Below, in pieces: positions 50,976-59,355 of a stretch of 64,000 nt of DNA. A program made the position numbers and the translations under genes. The notes under the pieces are model-generated. The model did not search any database. It saw nothing but the letters and a program-made list of their open reading frames with translations, and had not been told where the DNA came from. The DNA is from Streptomyces violaceoruber (lineage in GTDB: Bacteria; Actinomycetota; Actinomycetes; Streptomycetales; Streptomycetaceae): NCBI GenBank assembly GCA_000720805.1, contig JODI01000023.1, positions 1 to 64,000 on the forward strand, written 5' to 3'. Numbering within the stretch: position 1 is the stretch's first letter; each line of letters opens with the position of its first letter.

Positions 50976-52373
50976 GTGGCGCACTCGCAGGAATCCGCTG
51001 GTTACCACGCCGAGGATGGGGACGGCTGGGACGACGAGGAATGGGAGGCGGAAGAACCTCTCAGCGATCAGCGTCAACGTGTGGAGTCCGCCGTGGAACT
51101 CGCTGAGAAGGACGCTTCCCGCGGAGTGCCTGTACTTGTCGGCATGCTCACGGACTGGGACCTCGATGAGGACGGTACGCATGAGCTGCGTGCCGAGGTG
51201 CTCGGCCACCTGATGAACATGGGGCGCAGTGCCGCCGGGGCGGCCACCTGGGTGGTCGGTGAAGCGGGAACGGCGTACGAGCTGCACATCGTTCTCCAGT
51301 ACGCGAGTTGCCCGCCGTACAGGGAACCACCCGTGATGACTCCTCAGGAGCGTCGCCGCTGGAACGGCGAGGTGATGGAGCACGTCGTCGCGGCGAAGGG
51401 CCTGGCCGAGCAGGTGCGCTGGGCGGCGATCAGCGAGTATCTGGATCTCACCCGCTACGCCGGGTACCGGGCTCTTGCCACCCTGGCTCCCGACATCGAC
51501 GTCCAGGCCGCCGTGTCCGGCGGTGCCGATGCGCCGGAACACCTCCTGCACACGCTCGCCACGTACGTGGCGCAGGACAGCGGCCATCCCCTGGGGCTCC
51601 GGATCAGCATCGTGGAACAGCTCTGGGAGGACAGCCCTCTGGGCGCGGGGGACGCCCTCGCTGGTGTCCTGCGGGACTGTTCCGTCAGCAGTACCGCACT
51701 GGGCACGCTGCTGCACACGCTCGCGCGGTGTGAGGAGGAGACGCTCGAAGAGCTGGTGGAACATATGAGGCAGGACGAGCACGAGCGCACATCGCGACGT
51801 TTCCTGGCCGCGACCCTCGACTCCCTGGACGCCGCACACCGCCTCCACCGCATGGGCCGGATCGGCGAGCACCTGCACATGTGGGTGCGCGAGACGGTGC
51901 AGGCGGAGTGGGGCGGGGCCAATTCTCACGATGTGTGTCTGGGCAACGAGGACATGGCTACCCTCACCGACCTCGCTGCCAGGTACCACGAGCTCAGAGA
52001 CGACATGGCCGATCCCTCCTCCTCACACCTCGTGGTGAAGGATCAGCCGGCATGGGACATGGGCACCGAATTGTTCCCGCCGCGATGGCACACCTTGACC
52101 ATGGGACGGGTACCCGGCATCGCCCTTTGGGTGGAAAGTGACGTTCGGGCGGTCGTCTGCGTGCGGCCGACATCTGCGCCAGGCACTCGATCATGGCGGT
52201 TCGGCGTGGAGGCCACGGACCGTGACGAGGCGATCACCTTCAGGGGACGCTTGGTCGACACCGACGACAGCCGTTGCGCCGTCGACTTTCCGGCTGACTT
52301 GATGGAACGCCCGGAGTGGGCTCACCTGTTGCTTCAGGGAGTGAAGGCGCTGAGCGGGCACGGGGCGGAGTGA
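50976..52373 (+). CDS. Uncharacterised 465-residue protein, divergent from the GmrSD nuclease
   Basis: An acidic soluble protein with no signal peptide or membrane helix. The first 300 residues are helical with regularly spaced Leu/Ala patterns (ELRAEVLGHLMNMG, LATYVAQDSG, LGTLLHTLARCEEETLEELV) that suggest HEAT- or TPR-like repeats; the last 130 residues look beta-rich (VPGIALWVESDVRAVVCVRP). I recognise no family. The GTG at 50976 has GAGGGGAG about five bases upstream; an ATG two bases earlier is out of frame. It is divergent from the nuclease gene (237 bp between), so joint regulation in a defence module is possible. Confidence 0.75.
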   Translation: MAHSQESAGYHAEDGDGWDDEEWEAEEPLSDQRQRVESAVELAEKDASRGVPVLVGMLTDWDLDEDGTHELRAEVLGHLMNMGRSAAGAATWVVGEAGTAYELHIVLQYASCPPYREPPVMTPQERRRWNGEVMEHVVAAKGLAEQVRWAAISEYLDLTRYAGYRALATLAPDIDVQAAVSGGADAPEHLLHTLATYVAQDSGHPLGLRISIVEQLWEDSPLGAGDALAGVLRDCSVSSTALGTLLHTLARCEEETLEELVEHMRQDEHERTSRRFLAATLDSLDAAHRLHRMGRIGEHLHMWVRETVQAEWGGANSHDVCLGNEDMATLTDLAARYHELRDDMADPSSSHLVVKDQPAWDMGTELFPPRWHTLTMGRVPGIALWVESDVRAVVCVRPTSAPGTRSWRFGVEATDRDEAITFRGRLVDTDDSRCAVDFPADLMERPEWAHLLLQGVKALSGHGAE

Positions 52374-52749
52374 CGGGCAGATGCCCGAGGGGCACACGGC
52401 GGCCGCGTCGATCTGATGGCTCGTCGGGAAAGTCGGCAACGGGTCAGTGTGAGCCCTGAACCACCTGAGGACAGCTGACCGAAGAAGTGAATGGTTGTAC
52501 TCTCCATGAGGACGCCCTTGACCTGCATAAAGCGGGCAGGGAGCAGACAGATCGGGAGTCTTGCCGTGTTTCGTACCATGTTCAAGTCCAAGATCTAGTG
52601 TTTGGGTGTTTCCGCAGGTCAGAGCCCTGATCGCCGCCTCCAGGTCAGCAAACAGTCAGCATCAGGCCGGACGGTGTCCAGCTTGCTGACCTGCACCCGC
52701 GGCAGGCATTGGCTGCCCCGCCCGACGCCCTGCTCGGAAGGCTTGATAC
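52374..52749 (+). repeat. Integrase upstream region with an 11-bp inverted repeat
   Basis: No gene is supported in these 376 bp. CAGGTCAGCAA at 52641-52651 is repeated in inverse orientation as TTGCTGACCTG at 52683-52693, 31 bases apart. GTCAGTGTGAGCCCTGA at 52443-52459 matches a sequence before the integrase remnant at 25118. Such symmetric sites beside a recombinase gene are candidates for arm or operator sites. Confidence 0.6.
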
Positions 52750-53322
52750 GTGGCTCGACAGCTCGCCCGTGGGATGGGGTCGTTCTTCAAGGAGTGCGGT
52801 AGTTCCAGGCCGACCCGCTGCTCGCACCCGTACACGATTCGGTTCAGAGACGGTCTCGGTAAACAGCGCGAGGAGGCCGGCTACGGCACGCAGGACGATG
52901 CGATCGAGCGCCTTACGCAGATCTACGGGCAGAAAAAGAAGACGGCGCCGTCCGTTGCCGAGGCCCGCCGGGAACTCGGTCAGCAGACGGTCGCGGCGTA
53001 CGTGAAGCAGTGGCGGCCCCGGCAGCGGAGGATGACGGAGTACTCCACAGGCTGGCATGTGGACAGCTCCATCAACGTGCGCATTATTCCCCGTCTTGAA
53101 TCGCGGAAGCTGAACTCGGTGACGCCGATGGTGGTCGAGGGTTTGCTGGACGAGTTGGAAGGCGACGGGGTTGGTCGCGGAAACCAAGTGAACGTTTTCC
53201 GTGCCCTGAAGGCCATCCTGCGGGACGCCTATGGAAAGGGCGCTATGGCGGATGATCCTGTAAAGGGGGTCCAGAAACCGGAGTACGTCCGCGAGAAGGC
53301 ATCCCGACCCTTGCCTACGTGA
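52750..53322 (+). CDS. Tyrosine integrase, N-terminal DNA-binding and core-binding part
   Basis: A 190-residue product: an arm-binding N-terminus typical of actinomycete integrative elements (MGSFFKECGSSRPTRCSHPY, basic, two Cys), then IRFRDGLGKQREEAGYGTQD and the SAM-like core-binding domain (TVAAYVKQWRPRQRRMTEYS to NVFRALKAILRDAYGKG). It ends at a TGA after SRPLPT, where the catalytic domain continues in the next frame from 53319 (GTGA overlap). A single-base frameshift near 53305 explains the split better than two natural genes. A decayed relative lies at 25115-25365. Confidence 0.85.
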   Translation: MARQLARGMGSFFKECGSSRPTRCSHPYTIRFRDGLGKQREEAGYGTQDDAIERLTQIYGQKKKTAPSVAEARRELGQQTVAAYVKQWRPRQRRMTEYSTGWHVDSSINVRIIPRLESRKLNSVTPMVVEGLLDELEGDGVGRGNQVNVFRALKAILRDAYGKGAMADDPVKGVQKPEYVREKASRPLPT

Positions 53323-53882
53323 AGAAGGCGCTGAAGGCCGCTGACGAGTTCCTCGGCCTTGAGATCGTCATGATGGTCGGCTGTGGCTTGCGCAATGGTG
53401 AGGCCCGGGCGGTGAACATCAACAACGTCGTGGCCGACGACGTCTACCGGGTTCACGAGCAGATCCATTCCAACACGCACAAGCCAGCCAAGCTGAAGCA
53501 TCGCAAGGCGGGGGAGTTCCGAGAGGTCCCTCTGCCGCGCTCGGTGCGGGAAGCGATGGAGCGGTTTGAGGAGAAGCATGGCACCACGACGGAGGGCTAT
53601 CTCTTGCGCGGTCCGAGCGGCTACTACACGGAGTCGATGGAACGCCGCCGTGTGCAGAAGCTCTTCACCGCACTCCCTGCGGAGAACGGTGTGGGGATGT
53701 ACGGTTTCCGGCACTACTTCGCGTCGAACGCGCTCGGGAACGGGATACCGATCACGGACGTGGCCGAGTGGATGGGCCACAAGTCCATCGAGGAGACGTA
53801 CCGCACCTACCGGCATCTGATGCCGGGGAGCATTACCAAGGCTGCTCGAATCCTGGACGTCGGCCTCTGGGAAGCGGCTTAA
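53319..53882 (+). CDS. Tyrosine integrase, catalytic domain (split from the preceding frame)
   Basis: A 187-residue frame encoding the recombinase core: GCGLRNGEARAV (Arg25 of the R-H-R-Y set), YGFRHYFASNAL (Arg131-His132; the usual first His of HxxR is Tyr128), WMGHKSIEETYRTYRHL (His154 and nucleophile Tyr164). It lacks the DNA-binding part, which is in the preceding frame. Together the two would make an integrase of about 377 residues. As it stands the enzyme is probably inactive, unless the GTGA overlap allows both halves to be made and associate. It ends about 190 bp before the first CRISPR array. Confidence 0.85.
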   Translation: MKKALKAADEFLGLEIVMMVGCGLRNGEARAVNINNVVADDVYRVHEQIHSNTHKPAKLKHRKAGEFREVPLPRSVREAMERFEEKHGTTTEGYLLRGPSGYYTESMERRRVQKLFTALPAENGVGMYGFRHYFASNALGNGIPITDVAEWMGHKSIEETYRTYRHLMPGSITKAARILDVGLWEAA

Positions 53883-54075
53883 TTCGTCGCAAGTGGGCCG
53901 TGGGTTGTCAGTCTGTCTGGGCGACCGACGGAGGCACGGTCCGTGTGTGGATGTGGGCGCCGGGGGCCACTGGCCCCAATGACGAAGTGCATGCCGCCGC
54001 GCTTCCCTGGACAGTCGCCCCTGTCCGTGGGTCCTCCGTGGTGGAAATAGCCAGTGATGAGGAGCAAGCTCGTCG

Positions 54076-55569
54076 GTTTGGCTTGCGGTCGCCCTGAAAG
54101 GCGACCGCAAGCGTCAAACTGGAAGGGAAGGTTGTTTTGCCGCCAGTAGTTGCGATCCTCGGCCGCCCCGGAGGGGCAACCGCCACACTGGCCTGATGCA
54201 GGCGACTGCATCGAGGGCTTTGAGTTGCGATCCGCGGTCGCCCTAAGGCGACCGCGCAAACAGGAACCTTCCTGGCGCGGCTTACTTGGTGACTTCGATG
54301 TTGCGATCCTCGGTTGCCCGAGAGGGCGACCGCCATCCGGGCGTAGTCACCGTGGACTTCCCCGGCGTCTGGTTGCGACCCTCGGCCGCACCACAGGACA
54401 ACCGCCAGTGTAGACGGCATTCGCCTTGGCGTGCGCGTTGTAGACGTTGCGACCCTCGGCCGCCCGAGGCGACGGCCAGTCCGGCTTCGGCGGCCAGGAC
54501 GTCGTCGAACTCAAGTTGCGAACCTCGGCCACCCCGGGGGGCAACCGCTAAGCTCGGCGAGAAGCTGAGCAGTCCAAATTTCGGGGATATTGCGAACCTC
54601 AGCTGTCCATAAGGGCGACCGACAGCCGACCGCGTTGACCGACTGGCCAAGTCCAAGTCGTTGCTGATCCTTGGCTCGCGGTAACGTCAAGCGCCTGTTG
54701 CAAGGGCGGGCACCAGGGCAAAGAGGGCATGGCCCAGATCTTCCGCTTGTGTGCCGTTTCGATCCTCGGCCGCCCTAGAGGGCGACCGCTACGCAGCACC
54801 GATGTTGCACACGCTGTAGGAGCCTGGTTGAAACCCTCGGCCGCCCCAAGGCGACCCCCACCCGTGGCTCCAGTGAGGGTGCTGGGCTTCGATCCGTAGT
54901 TCCGACGCTCGACTGCCCCGGAGTACGACCGGTACGCGCGGCAATCGGTGAGGATGACCTACGTGTTCGCGGTGTTGCGATCCTCGGCGGCCCTGGAGGG
55001 CGACAGTTATCAGCCAGCACGGCATGACCATCTGTGCGTTCATGACGTTGCGATCCTCGGCCGCCCGGAAGGGCGGCTGCCACCGACATGGCCGAGCCGA
55101 TCTCGTGCGGCTGCAGCATGCGGTTGCGACCCTCGGTCGTCGCGGAGGACGGCGGCCAGCGGTACGGTCAGCGCGCCAGCCGCCCGCCTTGGAGGGCGGG
55201 CCGCCAGGAAAAGCCAGGCGCATTACGTCCCATGCCTCGCCGTTGCGATCCTCGGTCACCCCGTGGGCCCACCGCCAGTGCATTCTCGCGGTGCGAACGA
55301 CGCCCAGGCCGAACCGTTGCGATCCTCGGCCGCCCCGGAAGGGCGACCGTCACGCTCTTGCCGTTGGCACCCTTTCCCCATAACACGGCGTTGCGATCCT
55401 CGGACGCCCTACGGTCGACCGCCAACCTCGCTTGATCATTCCGTACCGTTGTCCCTCTACGACGTTGCAATCCGCGGTCGCCCTTAAGGGTGACCGCCAT
55501 CAATCTTCCAGATGAGGCGTGCTAGGTGACCCCAGTGCGATGTCGGGCAACCCCGGAGGGCGAGTTCAG
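54076..55569 (-). CRISPR. CRISPR array 1, degenerate repeats, read leftwards from cas7
   Basis: Twenty-one repeats of about 36 bp start (plus-strand coordinates) at 54076, 54149, 54224, 54300, 54372, 54446, 54515, 54589, 54660, 54757, 54828, 54900, 54974, 55047, 55123, about 55170, 55242, 55316, 55390, 55464 and about 55534; spacers are 33-40 bp except two irregular ones. The plus strand shows GTTGCGATCCTCGG then a CGCCC..GGGCG hairpin, so the crRNA strand is minus and its repeat ends GGATCGCAAC. Repeats differ from one another far more than normal; those at 54076, 54660, 55170 and 55534 are badly eroded. No leader separates the array from cas7. Confidence 0.95.
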
Positions 55570-56435
55570 TCGATGAGCCGGGCCAGGGTTACCCCCGTTG
55601 GGACCTTGTCTTTGTCGATGCTGATGCGGTCGGCGTAGTCGTCCCAGGAGCGTGCCTCGCCGTGGCCGAGCGGCTTGATGCGGATCAGGTCGAAGAGCTT
55701 GTGTGCGGGGGCTCGTCCGTAGGCGTCGTCGTGGGAGAAGACGTACAGGCCGCGGATGGCCATTTCGCCGCGGGAGGATGCCCGGTCGTGGTCGAACATC
55801 ATGGTCAGGGCCTGCCAGTAGGCGGCGAGGTCTTCCGGGGTGACTCCGGCCTTGGCGCCGAGGGCTCCGGAGTAGAAGCCATGGCCGCGGTAGAGTCCGT
55901 AGGGGACGTAGTGCTTGTTGCCCATCTCGGTGACCTTGCCCTTGGCCAGGTCCTCGGGCTTGTTCGGGGCGACACGGGTGATGCCGGCCTCGAGCGGCGT
56001 GACGGGGTCGATGGAGCGGGAGAAGGTGAGCTGCATGGGCCCGCGGGCCCTTCCCGCGTGCTTCTTCTGGTCGCCCACGGACATGACGGCTCCGAACATG
56101 CGCACGTCGTAGAAGTTGTGGATCATCCACTCTTGCGCGGTGGCGGTCTCGCCCTCCTTGGCGCCCCCTTCGATGTAGGCGCGCTGGATCTGCGGGTTGA
56201 GGGCGACGCCCTGTTCGACGTACATCTCGAAGCCGGGCTTGCCCTGGTGGACGAGAGTGATGGTGTTGCGGATCTTGCGCTTGAGGGCGACGTCGGTGAT
56301 GAGGCCCTGGCCGGTGATGGGGTCGGTCCGGGGCATGCCGCCGGCGTCGGGGTCACCGTTGGGGTTGCCGTCCTTGACATCAATGAGGAAGACGTAGTCG
56401 TGCTTGCGGGCGGGGTCCAGGTGCGCGTCGGTCAT
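55566..56435 (-). CDS. cas7: CRISPR type I-C Cas7 (Csd2) backbone protein
   Basis: A 289-residue RAMP-fold protein, the crRNA-coating subunit of the type I-C Cascade. The N-terminus DYVFLIDVKDGNPNGDPDAG (about residues 13-32) is the Csd2/Csh2 family signature; VRMFGAVMSVGDQKKHAG (about 111-128) and MQLTFSRSIDPV (about 133-144) are the thumb and conserved strand regions. Length is normal. It is the last gene of the leftward cas5-cas8c-cas7 operon, 57 bp after cas8c. Its stop codon touches the last, eroded repeat of array 1. Confidence 0.96.
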   Translation of the reverse strand: MTDAHLDPARKHDYVFLIDVKDGNPNGDPDAGGMPRTDPITGQGLITDVALKRKIRNTITLVHQGKPGFEMYVEQGVALNPQIQRAYIEGGAKEGETATAQEWMIHNFYDVRMFGAVMSVGDQKKHAGRARGPMQLTFSRSIDPVTPLEAGITRVAPNKPEDLAKGKVTEMGNKHYVPYGLYRGHGFYSGALGAKAGVTPEDLAAYWQALTMMFDHDRASSRGEMAIRGLYVFSHDDAYGRAPAHKLFDLIRIKPLGHGEARSWDDYADRISIDKDKVPTGVTLARLID

Positions 56436-56492
56436 GGTTGTGGTCGGTGTCCTTCCGTGTCTGTGGCGTCGTGGCGAGCTGGTGGCGGGGCG

Positions 56493-58325
56493 TTACCAGA
56501 GGGTGTTGTCCGATGCGTCGGCGTCCTCGGCGGAGGCTTCGGGGAGGGCGTCCGCTTGCTCTCCTGCGGCGAGTTCCTTGCCGGCTTCTCGTGCCTTGAT
56601 GGCTTCTGCTGCAGCGCGTGCGGAGTGGGCTCGCTGGTGGTCGTAGCCGAGGATGAACAGGGCCTGCTGTTCGGTGTTCAGGTGGGCGGGGATGGTGTCG
56701 AGCAGGTCGAAGGCGTCCCGCAGTCTGCTGTCCATGGCCTTGGCCGCGGGTCCACTGGTGCGGGCGATGGTGCGCAGGTGCGGTCGTGCTCCGATACGGA
56801 GGCGGGTGAGGACGGCTCGGGGGGAGACGACCGCGGTGCTCAGGTACTTGTCGGTGATGGTGGTGTTGACCTTGGGCATGGCCTTGCGCTGGATCGCTTC
56901 GAGCATGGCCATGATCCGTCCGCACACGTAGCCGGGCTCGGTCGACTGGGGGTTCAGCTGGGGCACACAGAGCTCCTTGTGGCGAGTCGTCGTACGGATC
57001 AGGGCGAGGCGCAGCAGGGCGATGCGGGGCCGGTCGAGGTTGCGGTCGGCGCGGATGCGCTGCAGGAGGACCGGCAGGAGATGGGCCGGTGGGGCGGCGC
57101 CGTGGAGTGCGGCTTTGGTGAGGTCGGCCTGGAGGTGCTTGGGGACGGTGCTGTCGACGTACTTTTTCGTGCGCTTGTCCCAGCGGGCGCAGGCGAGGGC
57201 GAGTCGCCAGACCGACCAGTAGGTGTAGGTGTTGTTCCAGCCGTCCCAGGTCTGCTGGTCGGCGAACCAGGTCCCGAGTCTCCGTTTCAGTTCGGGGACG
57301 GGGATGGTGATCCAGTCGGCAACGATGACCCTGTTGGTGTTAACCCGCAGGGTGAGGGCGTGGAAGGCGTCCTCGTCGAGGACTGCCAGTGCGTCTCGTC
57401 CCCGCTGGGGGTGGCGGACTCCGGCGACGAGCTGGGCCACCTCCTCGGGCTGGGGGTCGCGCAGGGTCCACATGGCTGTGTCGGTGTAGGGGTCACGGGT
57501 CCACCAGACGATGGCGGAATCGTCGGCAAAGGCGCGGTGTTCGGGGTCGGCGAGCAGCGTGTTCAGGGCTGTAGCGGACTTGGTGCCGCAGTCGACGCAG
57601 ATGGGGGTGGCACCGAGCTGCTTGGTGCCGGCTCGGAAGTGGGCGGGCTGGTTGAGGCAGACCAGCTGGGTGTTCATCCCGGAGTTGGGGATGCCCTTGA
57701 TGGGAACCGGGAGCGTGGACAGCAAGGGCATGACGTGTCCGCACACGAGGCAGAGTCCCTGGTTCGCCTTGCCCGTCTTCCCGCTCTTCGCTTTCTTGAC
57801 CTCGTGGGCCCACCAGTTCCTGGCTTCCGGTAGGTCGTGGACCCACTCGCCGTCCACGCTGATGGCGACGAGGTGGTCTTTGTCCATCTCCAGCGGCCAC
57901 GCGGTCGGAGCGTGGCTCTTCAGCCATGTGGCCACCGCCTGCGCCTGAGGAAGATGGGGGTGGTCGTTGCACCAGGAAGTGACGAGTGCACGGTAGGCGG
58001 CGTGCCGGGTCTTCGCCTTGGTGACGTCGGCAGAGTTGGTCGAGAGGACCTTCTCCCCGTCCGGCCCTTTGACCAGGCCGGGGTGGGCGAGCGCGAACTG
58101 TGCGGTGTCGGCAAGCAGGATCGGTGCTGGCTTGGACCCAGAGCGTCCCGTGTACGGGGCGGTGATCTTTCGCTGTTCCTGACGGAGGTCGATGACCAGC
58201 GGTTCGGCGTTCCCTAGACCCGTGCTGGAGAGATCGATATGCCACATGACCCGGCGCGTGAGGTAGTACTCGGGGGTGTCGCCCTGGCGGCTGTCGGCTT
58301 GCTGGACGAGGCTCTGCAGCAGCAC
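56493..58325 (-). CDS. cas8c: CRISPR type I-C Cas8c (Csd1) large subunit
   Basis: A 610-residue protein that begins LLQSLVQQADSRQGDTPEYY, typical of Csd1, and carries a zinc-ribbon made of CLVCGH and CVDCG (about residues 208 and 258). It recognises the PAM and, in type I-C, an internal start in its mRNA usually yields a separate small subunit (Cas11c); I could not identify that start with confidence. The GTG at 58325 follows GAGGTGG and lies one base after the cas5 stop (TGACGTG). Length is close to the family norm. Confidence 0.95.
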   Translation of the reverse strand: MLLQSLVQQADSRQGDTPEYYLTRRVMWHIDLSSTGLGNAEPLVIDLRQEQRKITAPYTGRSGSKPAPILLADTAQFALAHPGLVKGPDGEKVLSTNSADVTKAKTRHAAYRALVTSWCNDHPHLPQAQAVATWLKSHAPTAWPLEMDKDHLVAISVDGEWVHDLPEARNWWAHEVKKAKSGKTGKANQGLCLVCGHVMPLLSTLPVPIKGIPNSGMNTQLVCLNQPAHFRAGTKQLGATPICVDCGTKSATALNTLLADPEHRAFADDSAIVWWTRDPYTDTAMWTLRDPQPEEVAQLVAGVRHPQRGRDALAVLDEDAFHALTLRVNTNRVIVADWITIPVPELKRRLGTWFADQQTWDGWNNTYTYWSVWRLALACARWDKRTKKYVDSTVPKHLQADLTKAALHGAAPPAHLLPVLLQRIRADRNLDRPRIALLRLALIRTTTRHKELCVPQLNPQSTEPGYVCGRIMAMLEAIQRKAMPKVNTTITDKYLSTAVVSPRAVLTRLRIGARPHLRTIARTSGPAAKAMDSRLRDAFDLLDTIPAHLNTEQQALFILGYDHQRAHSARAAAEAIKAREAGKELAAGEQADALPEASAEDADASDNTLW

Positions 58326-58326
58326 G

Positions 58327-59097
58327 TCAGGCCACCTCCTCCGCGGAGGCTCGTCCCTCGGCTCCGGGCATGCCACTGACCTCGGCGGGGGCGAGCGGGC
58401 GGTCGGGCACGTGGAGAACGCCGTGCTCGAGGCTGGCCCGGAACCAGTGGTAGCGCTCTTTGCCCTTCGGGAGGTACTCGATGTGGTGGAGCATCAGCCC
58501 GAGCTCGTCGATGGGCGGAATGCCTGCCTGGTCGGCGGCGGTGACCACGCCGGCCCCCTCCGCCGATCCGCGAGGCCCGAAGAAGGCTGCGAACTCGCGG
58601 CAGCCGAAATGAGGCTGCTCGTAGCAGGCACCACGTGCGAGCCGTCGGTCGAACTGGTCGCGGTACTTCGGCAGGGGCGCGGTGCACCGGTCGGTGGCGC
58701 GGATCGTCGCGTGGATTCGGTAGGCGACGTCGCTCAGGGCGACGGTGAGCCGCTGGCCGCGGTCTTCGGCGACGTCGTAGCGGTAGCCGTTCTTGGCCCG
58801 CAGACTCTCGTAGGCGTTCTTGGTGATGATCGAGTTGTTGACCTCGTTGCGCCGGAAGCGGGTCCACCTCACCGGCTTGAGCTGCTCGATCCGCTCGACC
58901 CAGTAGGTCATCTCCGGCTTCCAGAAGATGGCCTCCAGCAGTCCCCTCGCCGCGGAGGGGGTCATGGTCGGATACGAGACCCGCTCTACCTTGAGCTCCG
59001 GACGCGTGAAGCAGGCCAACGGTCCCCACGCCTCCACCTCAACGCGTAGCGGCCGGTCCGCGCGCTCACCGCGCCGCCGGGTCTGCTCTCTGGTCAT
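58327..59097 (-). CDS. cas5: CRISPR type I-C Cas5 (Cas5d) crRNA endonuclease subunit
   Basis: A 256-residue RAMP protein. LRVEVEAWGPLACFTRPELK (about residues 17-36) and ERVSYPTMTPSAARGLLEAI (about 38-57) form the Cas5 N-terminal domain; FGCREFAAFF (about 162-171) is the Csd5-type C-terminal element. In type I-C systems, which lack Cas6, this protein cuts the repeat RNA at the hairpin base. The ATG at 59097 has GGAGGGGGAAG upstream; an ATG at 59115 would add six residues. First gene of the leftward operon, divergent from cas3. Its job requires each repeat to keep a hairpin, which matters given how the repeats vary here. Confidence 0.95.
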   Translation of the reverse strand: MTREQTRRRGERADRPLRVEVEAWGPLACFTRPELKVERVSYPTMTPSAARGLLEAIFWKPEMTYWVERIEQLKPVRWTRFRRNEVNNSIITKNAYESLRAKNGYRYDVAEDRGQRLTVALSDVAYRIHATIRATDRCTAPLPKYRDQFDRRLARGACYEQPHFGCREFAAFFGPRGSAEGAGVVTAADQAGIPPIDELGLMLHHIEYLPKGKERYHWFRASLEHGVLHVPDRPLAPAEVSGMPGAEGRASAEEVA

Positions 59098-59355
59098 ACA
59101 AACTTCCCCCTCCATGTGCGGCTCGGCCGGTTGTCAGTGGTGCCCGTTACCGTCACGACACTGGCGATCGACCCGGATTTCCTGCAGCCACCCAAACGTT
59201 GCGATGGCCCCGGGTCGGCAGCTGACCGATCCGCGACCCACGTGTCCCAGGGTGGCCCGGTAACGAAATGTGGTGGTCTGGTGGATTCTCAGCGCATAAG
59301 TGATGAGATGTCAAACGGCCTTGCGGACAAGGTAGTTGATCCAGTAGGTGACTCA
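59098..59355. promoter_or_regulatory. Divergent cas3/cas5 control region
   Basis: These 258 bp separate the two divergent cas transcription units and must hold both promoters. The right half is relatively AT-rich (for example AACGAAATGTGG near 59262 and AGTAGGTGACTCAATG before cas3). No long palindrome was seen. In-frame codons upstream of the chosen cas3 start exist back to 59116 but have no domain content. Confidence 0.6.

Noticed and set aside
52374..54075. A tRNA gene as integration site near the integrase
   Set aside because: No cloverleaf or T-loop GTTCGA..C pattern could be recognised on either strand.
53883..54075. Further CRISPR repeats between the integrase and array 1
   Set aside because: Some hairpins occur (GGGGGCC..GGCCCC near 53965), but no 36-bp unit with the GTTGCGATCC end in the right register.
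54076..55569. Reading the 54-55.5 kb repeats as a coding tandem repeat
   Set aside because: Frames are short and broken, the period is not a multiple of three, and the repeat-spacer structure with conserved GTTGCGATCC ends fits CRISPR.
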